Origin: Deltaproteobacteria bacterium
Lineage (GTDB): Bacteria > Desulfobacterota > Desulfomonilia > Desulfomonilales > Desulfomonilaceae
Length of the DNA: 60,313 nucleotides
Direction of reading: 5' to 3'
NCBI GenBank assembly: GCA_021777225.1
Contig: JAJYDQ010000015.1
Coordinates: forward strand, 1-60,313
The notes under the pieces are model-generated. The model was given only the letters and a program-made list of their open reading frames with translations. It did no database searches and was not told the DNA's origin. Position numbers and translations under genes: made by a program. Shown piece after piece: positions 49,164 through 57,405 of the stretch. Numbering within the stretch: position 1 is the stretch's first letter; each line of letters begins with the position of its first letter.

Positions 49164-49614
49164 CAGATACCTCCTTAGGACTCAAGATAGTCATTGTCCT
49201 ATAACCGAATCGGATGTTTACACTATTGAATCCCCTAATACGGTTGAAATTTACAATGTGTCTGAAATTCCAACTGAGGATAAGATCTGCACCGGCAACG
49301 GTTGCCGCTGACACGTGTAATGCATCGCTGAAAGAAGCCTGCCCCAAGACTTCAGCAGCAATATATTCATTCGCAAGATCCCGCACCTCATCATCAATCG
49401 GTACTTCTTCAATTGAACTATCTGGGAGATTTAACATAACAGACTGTACTTCTTTAGGTGATCCGGAAAGTTCCCTGAGAGTTTCAGTTGAAAGCAGAAC
49501 TATGAATTCGCCATTGGTAACCTTATTGAAAAAGTTCAGGCTGTTTTCTTTAAACTCTTCATCCTGAGCTCCACCAAAAACTGAAGTATCAGCATAAACT
49601 CTTATCTGATGCAT
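49144..49614 (-). CDS. PIN-domain toxin (VapC-like ribonuclease)
   Basis: The protein of 156 residues has the PIN fold: YADTSVFGGAQDEEF with the first acidic residue, STETLRELSGSPKEV with the second, and FSDALHVSAATVAGADLILS with the third, then WNFRHIVNFNRIRG. Such toxins cut RNA. The ATG at 49614 has GGAG seven bases upstream and is preferred to an ATG at 49632. It is the first gene of the two-gene module; the module sits between two creA-derived repeats. Confidence 0.85.
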   Translation of the reverse strand: MHQIRVYADTSVFGGAQDEEFKENSLNFFNKVTNGEFIVLLSTETLRELSGSPKEVQSVMLNLPDSSIEEVPIDDEVRDLANEYIAAEVLGQASFSDALHVSAATVAGADLILSWNFRHIVNFNRIRGFNSVNIRFGYRTMTILSPKEVSDENESL

Positions 49615-49877
49615 TAACAATCTCCATTGCATAGAATCTGAAACTTCTTCGTGCCCTCACTAGAAAAAATTGCTCACAGATGATTTGCCGTCTGTGATTT
49701 TGGGGTGCCTCCAGTAGTTCAGGGTTGGTCACTGCAACGCTATCTGTCAATAATACTGTAAAGGAAAATCTATAGCCAACTCTTTTGTCGTTCCTTTGCC
49801 TTTTGCCGGAGGAGTTCCCAAACCATGTCGGTCCAAACAATATGAAAAAAGGGAAGGCTGTCCCAAATAATCATAGA

Positions 49878-49960
49878 AAAAGAACAGCATCAGCACGGTT
49901 CCGATAATGAAGTGGCCGGCGCCATAAATTCGGACTTCCTTAGCTCCAGATGATTTGAAG
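49878..49960 (+). repeat. Direct repeat unit B (decayed creA 3' end)
   Basis: This unit matches unit A at 48806-48910: 20 identical bases (AAGAACAGCATCAGCACGGT), then a matching run with scattered changes, then CCAGATGATTTGAAGT. It has no open creA frame. The surrounding gap from 49633 to 50045 shows no other gene. Confidence 0.75.
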
Positions 49961-50090
49961 TGGAGGTTATATTCCAGATGCGCATACCAGAATTATTACA
50001 CTTTAAGTTCATTTGTCTTTTTCTTTCCTTTAAGCTGCGTTACAATTGATGGGTAATTACCAATCAGTGAACTTGACTGGAACTATTCTA

Positions 50091-50810
50091 ATGCGTTTCA
50101 GGACATACACTCATGTAGCGCTCTTGATTCTTGGGGTGATGGCGCCTTCCGTCCACGCAGAGTTTCTCCCATGGAACATTCCTGTCAACTCATCTTTTAG
50201 AGTTGGATACCTTTACGGTTCCCAGGTTGTGAGTACCTTCTCGGATTACGGTTCTGGATTGGTGAAGAGCGCCGTTGAGGTCATCAGGGCCAACAAAGAC
50301 GTGGATCTGGTAATCCAGGAGGTCCACAGAAAATGGGACCCTGCCAGAGCTCAGAAAACCACGGCGAAGGTCCTCGCCAAATTTGGGAACCAGGTGGACG
50401 CATTCATCTGCAATAATGACAGGCTCGCCACAGGAGTGATCGCAGCTCTGAAGGAGCGGGGATTGGATCATATTGATCGTGTATTCGTTGCTGGGGCGGA
50501 CGCGGGCCTCGTGAACATCAGATATATCGTTCAGGGGAAACAAGCCGTCGATGTGTGGAAGATGATTGACCCATTGGCGGAAACGGCTGCCGAAGTGGCT
50601 GTTAAGCTCGCGAGGAACCCGGGAAAGAAGATAACCGAAATAATCAAACCTGATAAAATGGTCAACAATGGAACTATGGAGATCCCCACCATAGTTACTC
50701 CTGTGAAACTGGTCACGAGGGACAACATCAACGAGACACTTATCAAGGGTGGCGTCTACACGACGAACCAGATTTACGGCGCCGAGCCGATATCAGAAAA
50801 CCTTAGGTGA
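50091..50810 (+). CDS. XylF-like sugar-binding protein, one lobe only
   Basis: The protein of 239 residues has a signal peptide (MRFRTYTHVALLILGVMA, cleavage near VHA). After it comes only what matches the C-terminal half of periplasmic sugar-binding proteins of the XylF/RbsB group: NQVDAFICNNDRLATGVIAA, VFVAGADAGLVNIRYIVQGK, LAETAAEVAVKLARNPGKKI, IPTIVTPVKLVTRDNINETL. The N-terminal lobe (about 120-140 residues in XylF) is missing. No permease or ATPase gene is adjacent. It may be a deletion derivative or an exported half-protein with another role. ATG at 50091 is chosen for the signal peptide; frames open from 50046. Confidence 0.75.
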   Translation: MRFRTYTHVALLILGVMAPSVHAEFLPWNIPVNSSFRVGYLYGSQVVSTFSDYGSGLVKSAVEVIRANKDVDLVIQEVHRKWDPARAQKTTAKVLAKFGNQVDAFICNNDRLATGVIAALKERGLDHIDRVFVAGADAGLVNIRYIVQGKQAVDVWKMIDPLAETAAEVAVKLARNPGKKITEIIKPDKMVNNGTMEIPTIVTPVKLVTRDNINETLIKGGVYTTNQIYGAEPISENLR

Positions 50811-51026
50811 CGGAGCGGCTTTTCGCATATTTTGAAGATGCTTTGTAATTTCCCAACAACTGAGCGCAAAAAGACGGGCGGGTTTCTTTTATAGTGTTTC
50901 ACCAAAGGGCAGCTCTAAAAATTGTTTAATTTCTCTGCCCAATGCTATGTGCCCGACGACAATTAAACCGGTTCACATTGTTGACAGATTCTTTGTTTCT
51001 GGCAAAGGGCCATGCGAATTCCTTAA

Positions 51027-52814
51027 TCATGGAGTATTACAGGTCCCAGAAGTACACGATTGGGTAGGGTCAGCTGGACACGTCGAAGGACACCACGCTG
51101 GGGCCGGCTGTGGTATGTCTGGTAGTGGTTGTCCAATATACAGCGTATAATTAGTGCTTGGAATAGCCGGTGGAACACAATAAGTTGGCGTAGGGTTATA
51201 TTGAGTTCCTCCCTTGCAGTCGTTGGTCGAGGTTGGACATGGTGAGCCGCCACTCGGAGACTGAGCTGTGCAAATGTCACAACCCCACGGAAAAACTCCA
51301 GGATTTGTTTTATTGGGCTGTGGACAGCAAACCATGATAGGTGTCCCGGAGTCCGGCTTAATCTCCCCTGGATAATTGAAACCATTGACCAAACTAATGT
51401 CGTAGGTATCATTTCCGCCCCCAGCACACAGGTTGAGTTCAAACTGTGTGACAATGCACCCGGTTTGCGGAAGTGCATCGGCGCTTATAGTGAGAGGCAT
51501 ATATTGCGTTGTGCAAGGAAAATTTACCACTATTTGGTCGACTGCGGCAGGTGGGGTAGGCGCCGGTATGGTTGTAGTTATCATTAAAGGATTGCCGCCG
51601 GGATCCATACTCCAGCCGGGAAAACTACCGGGCAGGGTATAGCCACCCGAGCCTGGTTGAAACACCATCCACAACTGGATCTGGTGTCCCGTTTGGTTGA
51701 CAATGGTGATAGTCTGACTGCCCAGACACGTCTGAGCCTTTGTTGAGAGATATTTTAATGTGGCCGTCTGAGTGGTTTGTCGCCAGTTCCGATTCGCCTT
51801 TGCTTGGGTGAGCGTGGTCATATTCCGAGGACTCTGGAATACCGGTTTTGGCATTACGAACGGGCTCTTGCCAGCCACAAGGTTCTCCAATTGAAAGCCC
51901 GTATTCATGAAAGCGGCTACAGACTGGTAAACCTGATTGGCGTTATCATAACCCACATCATATTTCACGACGTACATGCCATCTCGGGATTTAAGCTCAG
52001 CGCCTGCGTAATAGCCGGATATGTTAGAACCGCAATCAAACTTGTAACCAGTGACACTCAATCGGAGATCAGGACCACCGTTGTATAATTCGTGGGAATA
52101 ACCGGCTTGAAAATCGAAGTTGGAATTACCGAAACTGGCAGTGGCCGCCGCATCGGCATAAGCGGGATTGCTATTGAAAATTGAAGCGTCAAGCGCTTTT
52201 CCATACCAATTGAAAAGGAGATCAATCGCGTCATCGCCGTGAACCATAAACGCCATCTCACCACCAGCGCTTCCAGATGGATACCAGGCTCCGGACAACT
52301 TCGTCGTGTCGAAAAATGAATTTACCCCGAGCATCGTGTGCTTGCCGAACATCCTCCGATATCCACCACCAAAACAAAGTTCAACACTGTTGTTTGGGGA
52401 ACCGGGTTGAGCAATCGAGAGGCTTTGAAACTCTCCATGCGCCTCCCCATAAATTGTTGAGTCAGTTCCAAGCTTGAAAGGAAGCAGGTAGTCAACGGAA
52501 GCTGTCCCAGCCCGTAACTGAGGCCCAAACGTATAATCGTATCCAAACTGAAGATTCGGGATTTTCGGCAAAATACCCTGAAACATGCCGCTGGAGATTG
52601 AAATGTTATCGCTACCTCTCGGTCCGACTAAAGAACTTCCCGGGAACCCCAGTGGATTAGATGGATTCAAATCAGGGGCGACTGACGGCCCACTCGTCCT
52701 TACAGCGTCCGCTGCGCTGTAGGGTGTTTGCTGAATGCCCTGGGATACTGCCAACAAAGGAGAGATGCACACAACAACAAAAGCTAGAGCAAAAACCCTG
52801 AAAAGTCTCTTCAT
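51027..52814 (-). CDS. Inverse-autotransporter-like β-barrel with thaumatin-like domain, copy 1
   Basis: The 595-residue protein has a signal peptide (MKRLFRVFALAFVVVCISPL). At about residues 90-310 is a β-barrel of the intimin/invasin type (ELCFGGGYRRMFGKHTMLG, SFFDTTKL, AGYSHELYNGGPDLRLSVTG). A linker (residues 330-365) leads to a C-terminal thaumatin-like domain. That domain opens QTITIVNQTGHQIQLWM and contains FELNLCAGGGNDTYDISLVN, which matches the thaumatin YDISL-GFN core, and closes STNYTLYIG. A Pro/Cys-rich tail of about 30 residues ends it. Inverse autotransporters put C-terminal passengers outside the cell. ATG 52814 has GGAGG six bases upstream. The combination is inferred from motifs, not from a search. 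Confidence 0.8.
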   Translation of the reverse strand: MKRLFRVFALAFVVVCISPLLAVSQGIQQTPYSAADAVRTSGPSVAPDLNPSNPLGFPGSSLVGPRGSDNISISSGMFQGILPKIPNLQFGYDYTFGPQLRAGTASVDYLLPFKLGTDSTIYGEAHGEFQSLSIAQPGSPNNSVELCFGGGYRRMFGKHTMLGVNSFFDTTKLSGAWYPSGSAGGEMAFMVHGDDAIDLLFNWYGKALDASIFNSNPAYADAAATASFGNSNFDFQAGYSHELYNGGPDLRLSVTGYKFDCGSNISGYYAGAELKSRDGMYVVKYDVGYDNANQVYQSVAAFMNTGFQLENLVAGKSPFVMPKPVFQSPRNMTTLTQAKANRNWRQTTQTATLKYLSTKAQTCLGSQTITIVNQTGHQIQLWMVFQPGSGGYTLPGSFPGWSMDPGGNPLMITTTIPAPTPPAAVDQIVVNFPCTTQYMPLTISADALPQTGCIVTQFELNLCAGGGNDTYDISLVNGFNYPGEIKPDSGTPIMVCCPQPNKTNPGVFPWGCDICTAQSPSGGSPCPTSTNDCKGGTQYNPTPTYCVPPAIPSTNYTLYIGQPLPDIPQPAPAWCPSTCPADPTQSCTSGTCNTP

Positions 52815-52947
52815 GACGAGCCTCCAGCGGAAGACGAGAACAATCGATATAAGCTTCGCTCCATCATAATGGCTACGTCCAAATCCCTTACCTACTAAGT
52901 TGTAACCGCAGATGACTTCCAAATAATACATTTATATTACTGATGTA

Positions 52948-52976
52948 ATTATAACGTACTGTCATGCTATTGTAAA
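52948..52976 (-). promoter_or_regulatory. Promoter of copy 1
   Basis: On the minus strand TTTACA (52971-52976) and TATAAT (52948-52953) are 17 bases apart. This gives a leader of about 127 bases, matching copy 2. Confidence 0.7.
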
Positions 52977-53060
52977 CTGATTTATTAATAAGTTGTTATA
53001 ACATTCATATAATTATAGACATATTGCTTGGCACTGTTAGCAGACAGCGTGGATGTTTTA

Positions 53061-54782
53061 TCATGGCAGTGTTCCTCCAATATACACGGTATAATTGCTG
53101 CCGCTATTTTGATGTAGGTTACAATCAATATTAGTTGGATGATTTTCTCCTGCAGTCGGGGTGCAGGCCAATGGAGGGGTGGCAACAGAGCAACCAGTCC
53201 ACCCATACCCGTAGACGCCAGGAGTGTTTGAATTGCCAGTGGCGGCGGTAGCCTTGGCAGGACCACCTGTGCCGGTCGTAGTAATCTCCACGGGATTGTC
53301 AAAGCCGTTAACCAGACTAATGTCGTAGGTGTCCATTAGTGGTGGCCAGTTATCACACAGCCCAAATTCAGCCAGAGTCTGAGGTGGTCCCCAAATGCAT
53401 CCGTTCCATGGAACCTGAGTGACGGAAAGAGCAATATGCGCTCCGTGCCCAAGACTATCCGTTTGTGTGCAGGGAAAGTTTATTACTAGAGTGCTGTTTG
53501 CGTTCACGGTTGTATACAAAACGGGCCGGGCGCCCGGGACCGGCGGCGGAACCAGAGACCACCCGGGAAAACTACCGGGCAAGGAATAACCACCCGATTG
53601 AACGTTACCATATGTATCTATGTTGAAGCCCATGTACAAAGTGATTTCGCTATTCAGGTTGTTTACAACGGTGATAGTCTGAGGACCGCAGTTACACGTC
53701 TGAGCCTTTGTTGAGAGATATTTTAATGTGGCCGTCTGAGTGGTTCGTCGCCAATTCCGATTCACCTTTGCTTCGGTGGCTCGTGTCATTTCCCGGGGAC
53801 TTTGGAACACCGGCTTTGGCATTACGAACGGACTCTTGCCAGCCACCAGGTTCTCCAATCGCAAGCCCATATTCATGAAAGCGGCTACTGACTGGTAGAC
53901 CTGATTAGTGTTGTCATAACCGACATCATATTTAGCGACGAACATACCATCCCGGGACTTGAGTTCAGCGCCTGCGTAATAGCCGTATACGTCTGAATCC
54001 ATATCAAACTTATAACCAGTGAAGCTCAATCGCAGATCAGGTCCGCCGTTATATAATTCATGGGAGTAACCAACTTGAATATCGAAGTTTGAATTACCGA
54101 AGCCGTCTTCGCCTGGCGTCGGGGGAACGTAACCGAGGTTGTTGAGCGATGAAGCGTCAAACGCTTTCCCGTACCAATTGAAAAGGAGATCAATAGCGTC
54201 ATGGCCTGGAACCAGAGCCGCCATCTCAACACCTACGCTTCCAGATGGATACCAAACGCCAGTCAGCTTTGTTGTGTCGAAAAAGGAATGTAACCCGACC
54301 ATGGTGTGATTGCCGAACATTCTCCGATATCCACCGCCAAAACAAAGTTCCACACTGCTGTTTGGAGACCCGGGTTGGGCAATCGAGAGACTTTGGAACT
54401 CTCCATGCGCTTCCCCGTAAACGGTGGAGTCAGCCCCAAGCTTTAAAGGAAGCAGGTAGTCAACGGAAGCTGACCCAGCCCGTAACTGAGGCCCAAAGGT
54501 ATAATTATATCCAAGTTGAAGATTAGGAATTTTTGGTAAGATACCCTGAAACATGCCGCTGGAGATTGAAATGTTATCGCTACCTCTCGGTCCGACTAAG
54601 GAACTTCCTGGAAATCCTAGTGGATTAGATGGATTCAAATCAGGGGCGATTGACGGCCCACTCCGCCTTACTGCGTCCGCTGCGCTGTAGGGTGTTTGCT
54701 GAATACCCTGGGCTGTAGCCAATAAAGGAGCGAAACACACAACGAAAAGAGCTAGAGCAAAAACCCCGAAAAGTCTCTTCAT
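53061..54782 (-). CDS. Inverse-autotransporter-like β-barrel with thaumatin-like domain, copy 2
   Basis: The 573-residue paralogue of the gene at 51027 has a signal peptide (MKRLFGVFALALFVVCFAPL). Its barrel part is nearly identical to copy 1 (ELCFGGGYRRMFGNHTMVG, VGYSHELYNGGPDLRLSFTG). The thaumatin-like part is about 180 residues and starts PQTITVVNNLNSEITLYM; it holds TLAEFGLCDNWPPLMDTYDI followed by SLVNGF, the best thaumatin match of the two, and ends SGSNYTVYIGG. The Cys-rich tail of copy 1 is absent. ATG 54782 has GGAGG six bases upstream. It lies upstream of copy 1 on the same strand, in tandem. Confidence 0.8.
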   Translation of the reverse strand: MKRLFGVFALALFVVCFAPLLATAQGIQQTPYSAADAVRRSGPSIAPDLNPSNPLGFPGSSLVGPRGSDNISISSGMFQGILPKIPNLQLGYNYTFGPQLRAGSASVDYLLPLKLGADSTVYGEAHGEFQSLSIAQPGSPNSSVELCFGGGYRRMFGNHTMVGLHSFFDTTKLTGVWYPSGSVGVEMAALVPGHDAIDLLFNWYGKAFDASSLNNLGYVPPTPGEDGFGNSNFDIQVGYSHELYNGGPDLRLSFTGYKFDMDSDVYGYYAGAELKSRDGMFVAKYDVGYDNTNQVYQSVAAFMNMGLRLENLVAGKSPFVMPKPVFQSPREMTRATEAKVNRNWRRTTQTATLKYLSTKAQTCNCGPQTITVVNNLNSEITLYMGFNIDTYGNVQSGGYSLPGSFPGWSLVPPPVPGARPVLYTTVNANSTLVINFPCTQTDSLGHGAHIALSVTQVPWNGCIWGPPQTLAEFGLCDNWPPLMDTYDISLVNGFDNPVEITTTGTGGPAKATAATGNSNTPGVYGYGWTGCSVATPPLACTPTAGENHPTNIDCNLHQNSGSNYTVYIGGTLP

Positions 54783-54915
54783 GACGAGCCTCCAGCGGAA
54801 GACGAGAACAATCGATATAAGCTTTGCCCCATCATCATGGCTACATCCAATTCTCTTCACTAATGGTTCATAACCGTAGATGAATTGGGAATGCTAAACT
54901 TATATTAGTATAGTC

Positions 54916-54944
54916 ATTATAACATATTAACAGACATATATGAA
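54916..54944 (-). promoter_or_regulatory. Promoter of copy 2
   Basis: On the minus strand TTCATA (54939-54944) and TATAAT (54916-54921) are 17 bases apart. Leader length is about 127 bases, as in copy 1. Confidence 0.65.
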
Positions 54945-55289
54945 CTGAAATATGAACAATTATAAGGTTGGTAAATTTAATTGTCCTTTATGCTCGAGTG
55001 TAATTGTCGATGAACACACATCACTCAAATAAATCATGGAGGGCTTAAGATGAGGGAGGATTGAAGAGGGACAATCCGGACCGTCGTCTGGAATTGTCAG
55101 ACAAGCCACATCTGATGCTTATAGGATTGACTAGATTCAGTTTTCAGATTCGTCGCACGGGTCGCCTTGATACACGAGGAACGCTAATAGATAATACTTA
55201 TCTTAATGATATAACTAACTAATTATCAACATTAGCGAGAATGGGCCAAAGAAACGAACTGGTAGAATTCCTTTGTTCTGTTATGGGTA
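54945..55289. other. AT-rich gap without clear genes
   Basis: No recognised feature. A TTG-opened frame of about 54 codons on the plus strand (near 55061-55223) has no family and a poorly spaced ribosome site, so it is not called. Confidence 0.35.
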
Positions 55290-55670
55290 TCATTGCTTGG
55301 CTCCGCGAGCTTTCAGGAAGTCTACCACTTGTGTGTCACCATGTTTTGAAGCCTGAAATAGCGCTGTCTTGCCATTAATTTCCTCCGCGTTTACGTCAGC
55401 GCCTTTTTCCAGAAAAGGCTTCGCCACTTCAAGTTGACCATATTTAGAAGCCAACGTTAGCGCAGTATAGTTTCTATTCCCTCCCTTAGCATTGACATCC
55501 ACTCCTTCATCCAGAATGCGTTTGAACCTTTCCCAACGTCGGTTATCGGCAGCTTTTATCAAATATTTATCTTCTGCCTTGACTACATTCGTAACGACCA
55601 CAAAGACAATGACGAATCCAATCACTACAAATTCTAGGATGATCCCGGTTGTCTTGATCCACTTCCGCAT
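55290..55670 (-). CDS. Membrane-anchored ankyrin-repeat protein
   Basis: The 126-residue protein has one N-terminal membrane helix (ILEFVVIGFVIVFVVVTNVV) and about three ankyrin repeats: KYLIKAADNRRWERFKRILD, then NYTALTLASKYGQLEVAKPF and KTALFQASKHGDTQVVDFLK, with GADVNAEE turns. Ankyrin repeats bind proteins. The domain is likely in the periplasm. The ATG at 55670 has AAGGA upstream; longer frames start inside the region of the neighbouring broken gene. Partner unknown. Confidence 0.8.
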   Translation of the reverse strand: MRKWIKTTGIILEFVVIGFVIVFVVVTNVVKAEDKYLIKAADNRRWERFKRILDEGVDVNAKGGNRNYTALTLASKYGQLEVAKPFLEKGADVNAEEINGKTALFQASKHGDTQVVDFLKARGAKQ

Positions 55671-55735
55671 TACTGATTTCCTTCCATCAATTTGGTAGTT
55701 TCTACCAGCGTTCGGGGATGTCTCTGAACTGCTCG

Positions 55736-57038
55736 TTACAGAAGAAACTTCCAGAGAGGGACATAGCGGATGAGGCATCCATCGATGGTTTCTTCCGCCT
55801 CCATGTCTTCCGTGACGATCATGCCTTCCTTCAAGTTAAAAAATGCAAGGGCGCGAAGAAGGGCCCTGAGTTCTCGGTGCTTAGTTTTTGCCTCTGACAA
55901 ATCAAAGGAGACCTGGCAGACATCCTTGATCTTCCCCTTTTCGATTGTTACGAAATCGACTTCGTATGCTCGGGCGTCTTTCCAGTAGAAAATATCGGCT
56001 CCCCCATGCAAGAATTTCAGAAACACCATATTTTCCATGATTCTGCCAAGGTCTTCATTAAATCGGAAGGAAACTGCGTTGCGGATACCTGTGTCGACGC
56101 AGTATATTTTCCTGGGATTCTTTTCCTGCTCTTTCAGCGAATAAGAAAAACGCCTGACCAAAGAAAAAGAGAAAGGCCTGATTCAAATAGTCTGACCATC
56201 TCTCGACTGTATCTACCGGAATATTCAAGAAGCCTTTGATGCTGTTGTAGGATATGAGCGACGCTGCATTGGTCATATAATATTTGTAAAGTGTCCGGAG
56301 ATTGTCTACCTTGGCTATACCATAACGCTCCACGATATCGCGGGTCAGAATATCTGCGGCATAACCCAGAAGAATCTCCTGTTTATTCATCCCAAGAACT
56401 ACGGCCGGCAACCCGCCCCATTGCATGAACTCTTGGATTTCTCTACGGATCTCGTTTTGTCGTCTGATCATATCGAGATGGTCTTTATAGACCATCCCCT
56501 TGAAGGACAGAAATTCGCCAAAATTTAAAGGATAGATCGCAGCATCGAGATGACGGCCCGTCAACAAGGCGCCCAATTCCCGACTGAGTAATTTTGACGA
56601 AGACCCAGTGATGAATATCTGCCGCCCGCCTTGATCGATCATCTGGCGAACAAACCGCTCCCATGCACGAACATTTTGAACCTCGTCCAGGAAGAGATAA
56701 ATTTTCCCGTTTGGCTTAAGGAATGTCAAATAGGCGGTCAACAAACGGTTCATGAATTCAGGAGTGAGTTCACCAAAGAAGCGGGGATCTTCAAAGTTAA
56801 CTTAGAGCGTGTTTTGTCGCGGAATATCTTGAGCAATCAGACGCCGGATCAATTGGTTCATGATTGTCGATTTTCCGCTCCGCCTTGGGCCGATAAGTGT
56901 GACGGCCAGCCCGTCTTGGGCGAGGCGGAAAATATTCTCCAGGTATGATGGGCGTTCGACACCGCAGAAGCGGTCCCCATTCCAGAAATTAACATCCAAA
57001 AGGATTTCGATGATTTTATCTTGTGAGAGATTCTGCAT
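55736..57038 (-). pseudogene. Broken AAA ATPase with DUF4143-type C-terminal domain
   Basis: The remains read as one gene in three pieces. The first (56802-57038) has Walker A VTLIGPRRSGKSTIMNQL, then a TAA where a Tyr codon is expected (at 56802-56804). Past it the same frame goes on VNFEDPRFFGELTPEF and the arm KIYLFLDEVQNV (Walker B) and ITGSSSKLLSRELG. A one-base shift near 56165, in a T run, moves to the last frame: VRRFSYSLKEQEKNPRKIYC, then the DUF4143-like nuclease-fold tail FYWKDARAYEVDFVTIEKGK. This ATPase class is common, often multicopy, and of uncertain function. One nonsense change plus one frameshift makes real decay likely. Confidence 0.85.
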
Positions 57039-57405
57039 TATATCAACCTTATCGGTTATTATATATACTTAATAACCGATATGACATTTAATTTTGCATC
57101 AAGCGCCCTCCGATTACAGGCATTTAATTGAGGAACAGTTCCTTAGTACTCGACGACGATGCGATTTGGCTGATGAAATTCATGAAAACCCGGAAAAAGA
57201 TATTTACATCACGATGTAGTATTCATTTTCAACCCTTATTTCAATCGAATAGGCGAAGGGGTGTTGACATTCTGGCTCTTCCAGACCAATACTGATTTAC
57301 TTGAGAATGAGTATTTTAATGTTCACAAGAAACGGTTGTTTTTTGTTTTTGATGCGCCAAAAGGCGACATAATAACGAAACGCCTTACGGACTGAGGTAC
57401 TGACT
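57039..57405. other. Divergent gap with one promoter candidate
   Basis: No gene is seen. TTGACA at 57264-57269 with AATACT 18 bases later is the best plus-strand promoter candidate for the GT4-cupin gene. A small CGCC-AAAA-GGCG hairpin lies near 57355-57366. Confidence 0.35.

Noticed and set aside
52815-52931. N-terminal extension of 39 codons on the copy 1 barrel gene (26 codons on copy 2)
   Set aside because: Open in frame and conserved, but the GGAGG and the signal peptide both point to the internal ATG; kept only as a conserved leader.
52815-52950. Cyclic di-GMP (GEMM) riboswitch in the leaders of the barrel genes
   Set aside because: A GCAAAGC-like piece is present in one copy, but the conserved tetraloop region and the rest of the fold are missing.
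48034-57405. Insertion sequence or prophage in the accessory part
   Set aside because: No transposase, integrase, phage gene or terminal inverted repeats are seen; the repeats found come from creA, the barrel genes and GT4.
54800-57405. CRISPR array
   Set aside because: No regular direct repeats with unique spacers occur here or anywhere in the window.
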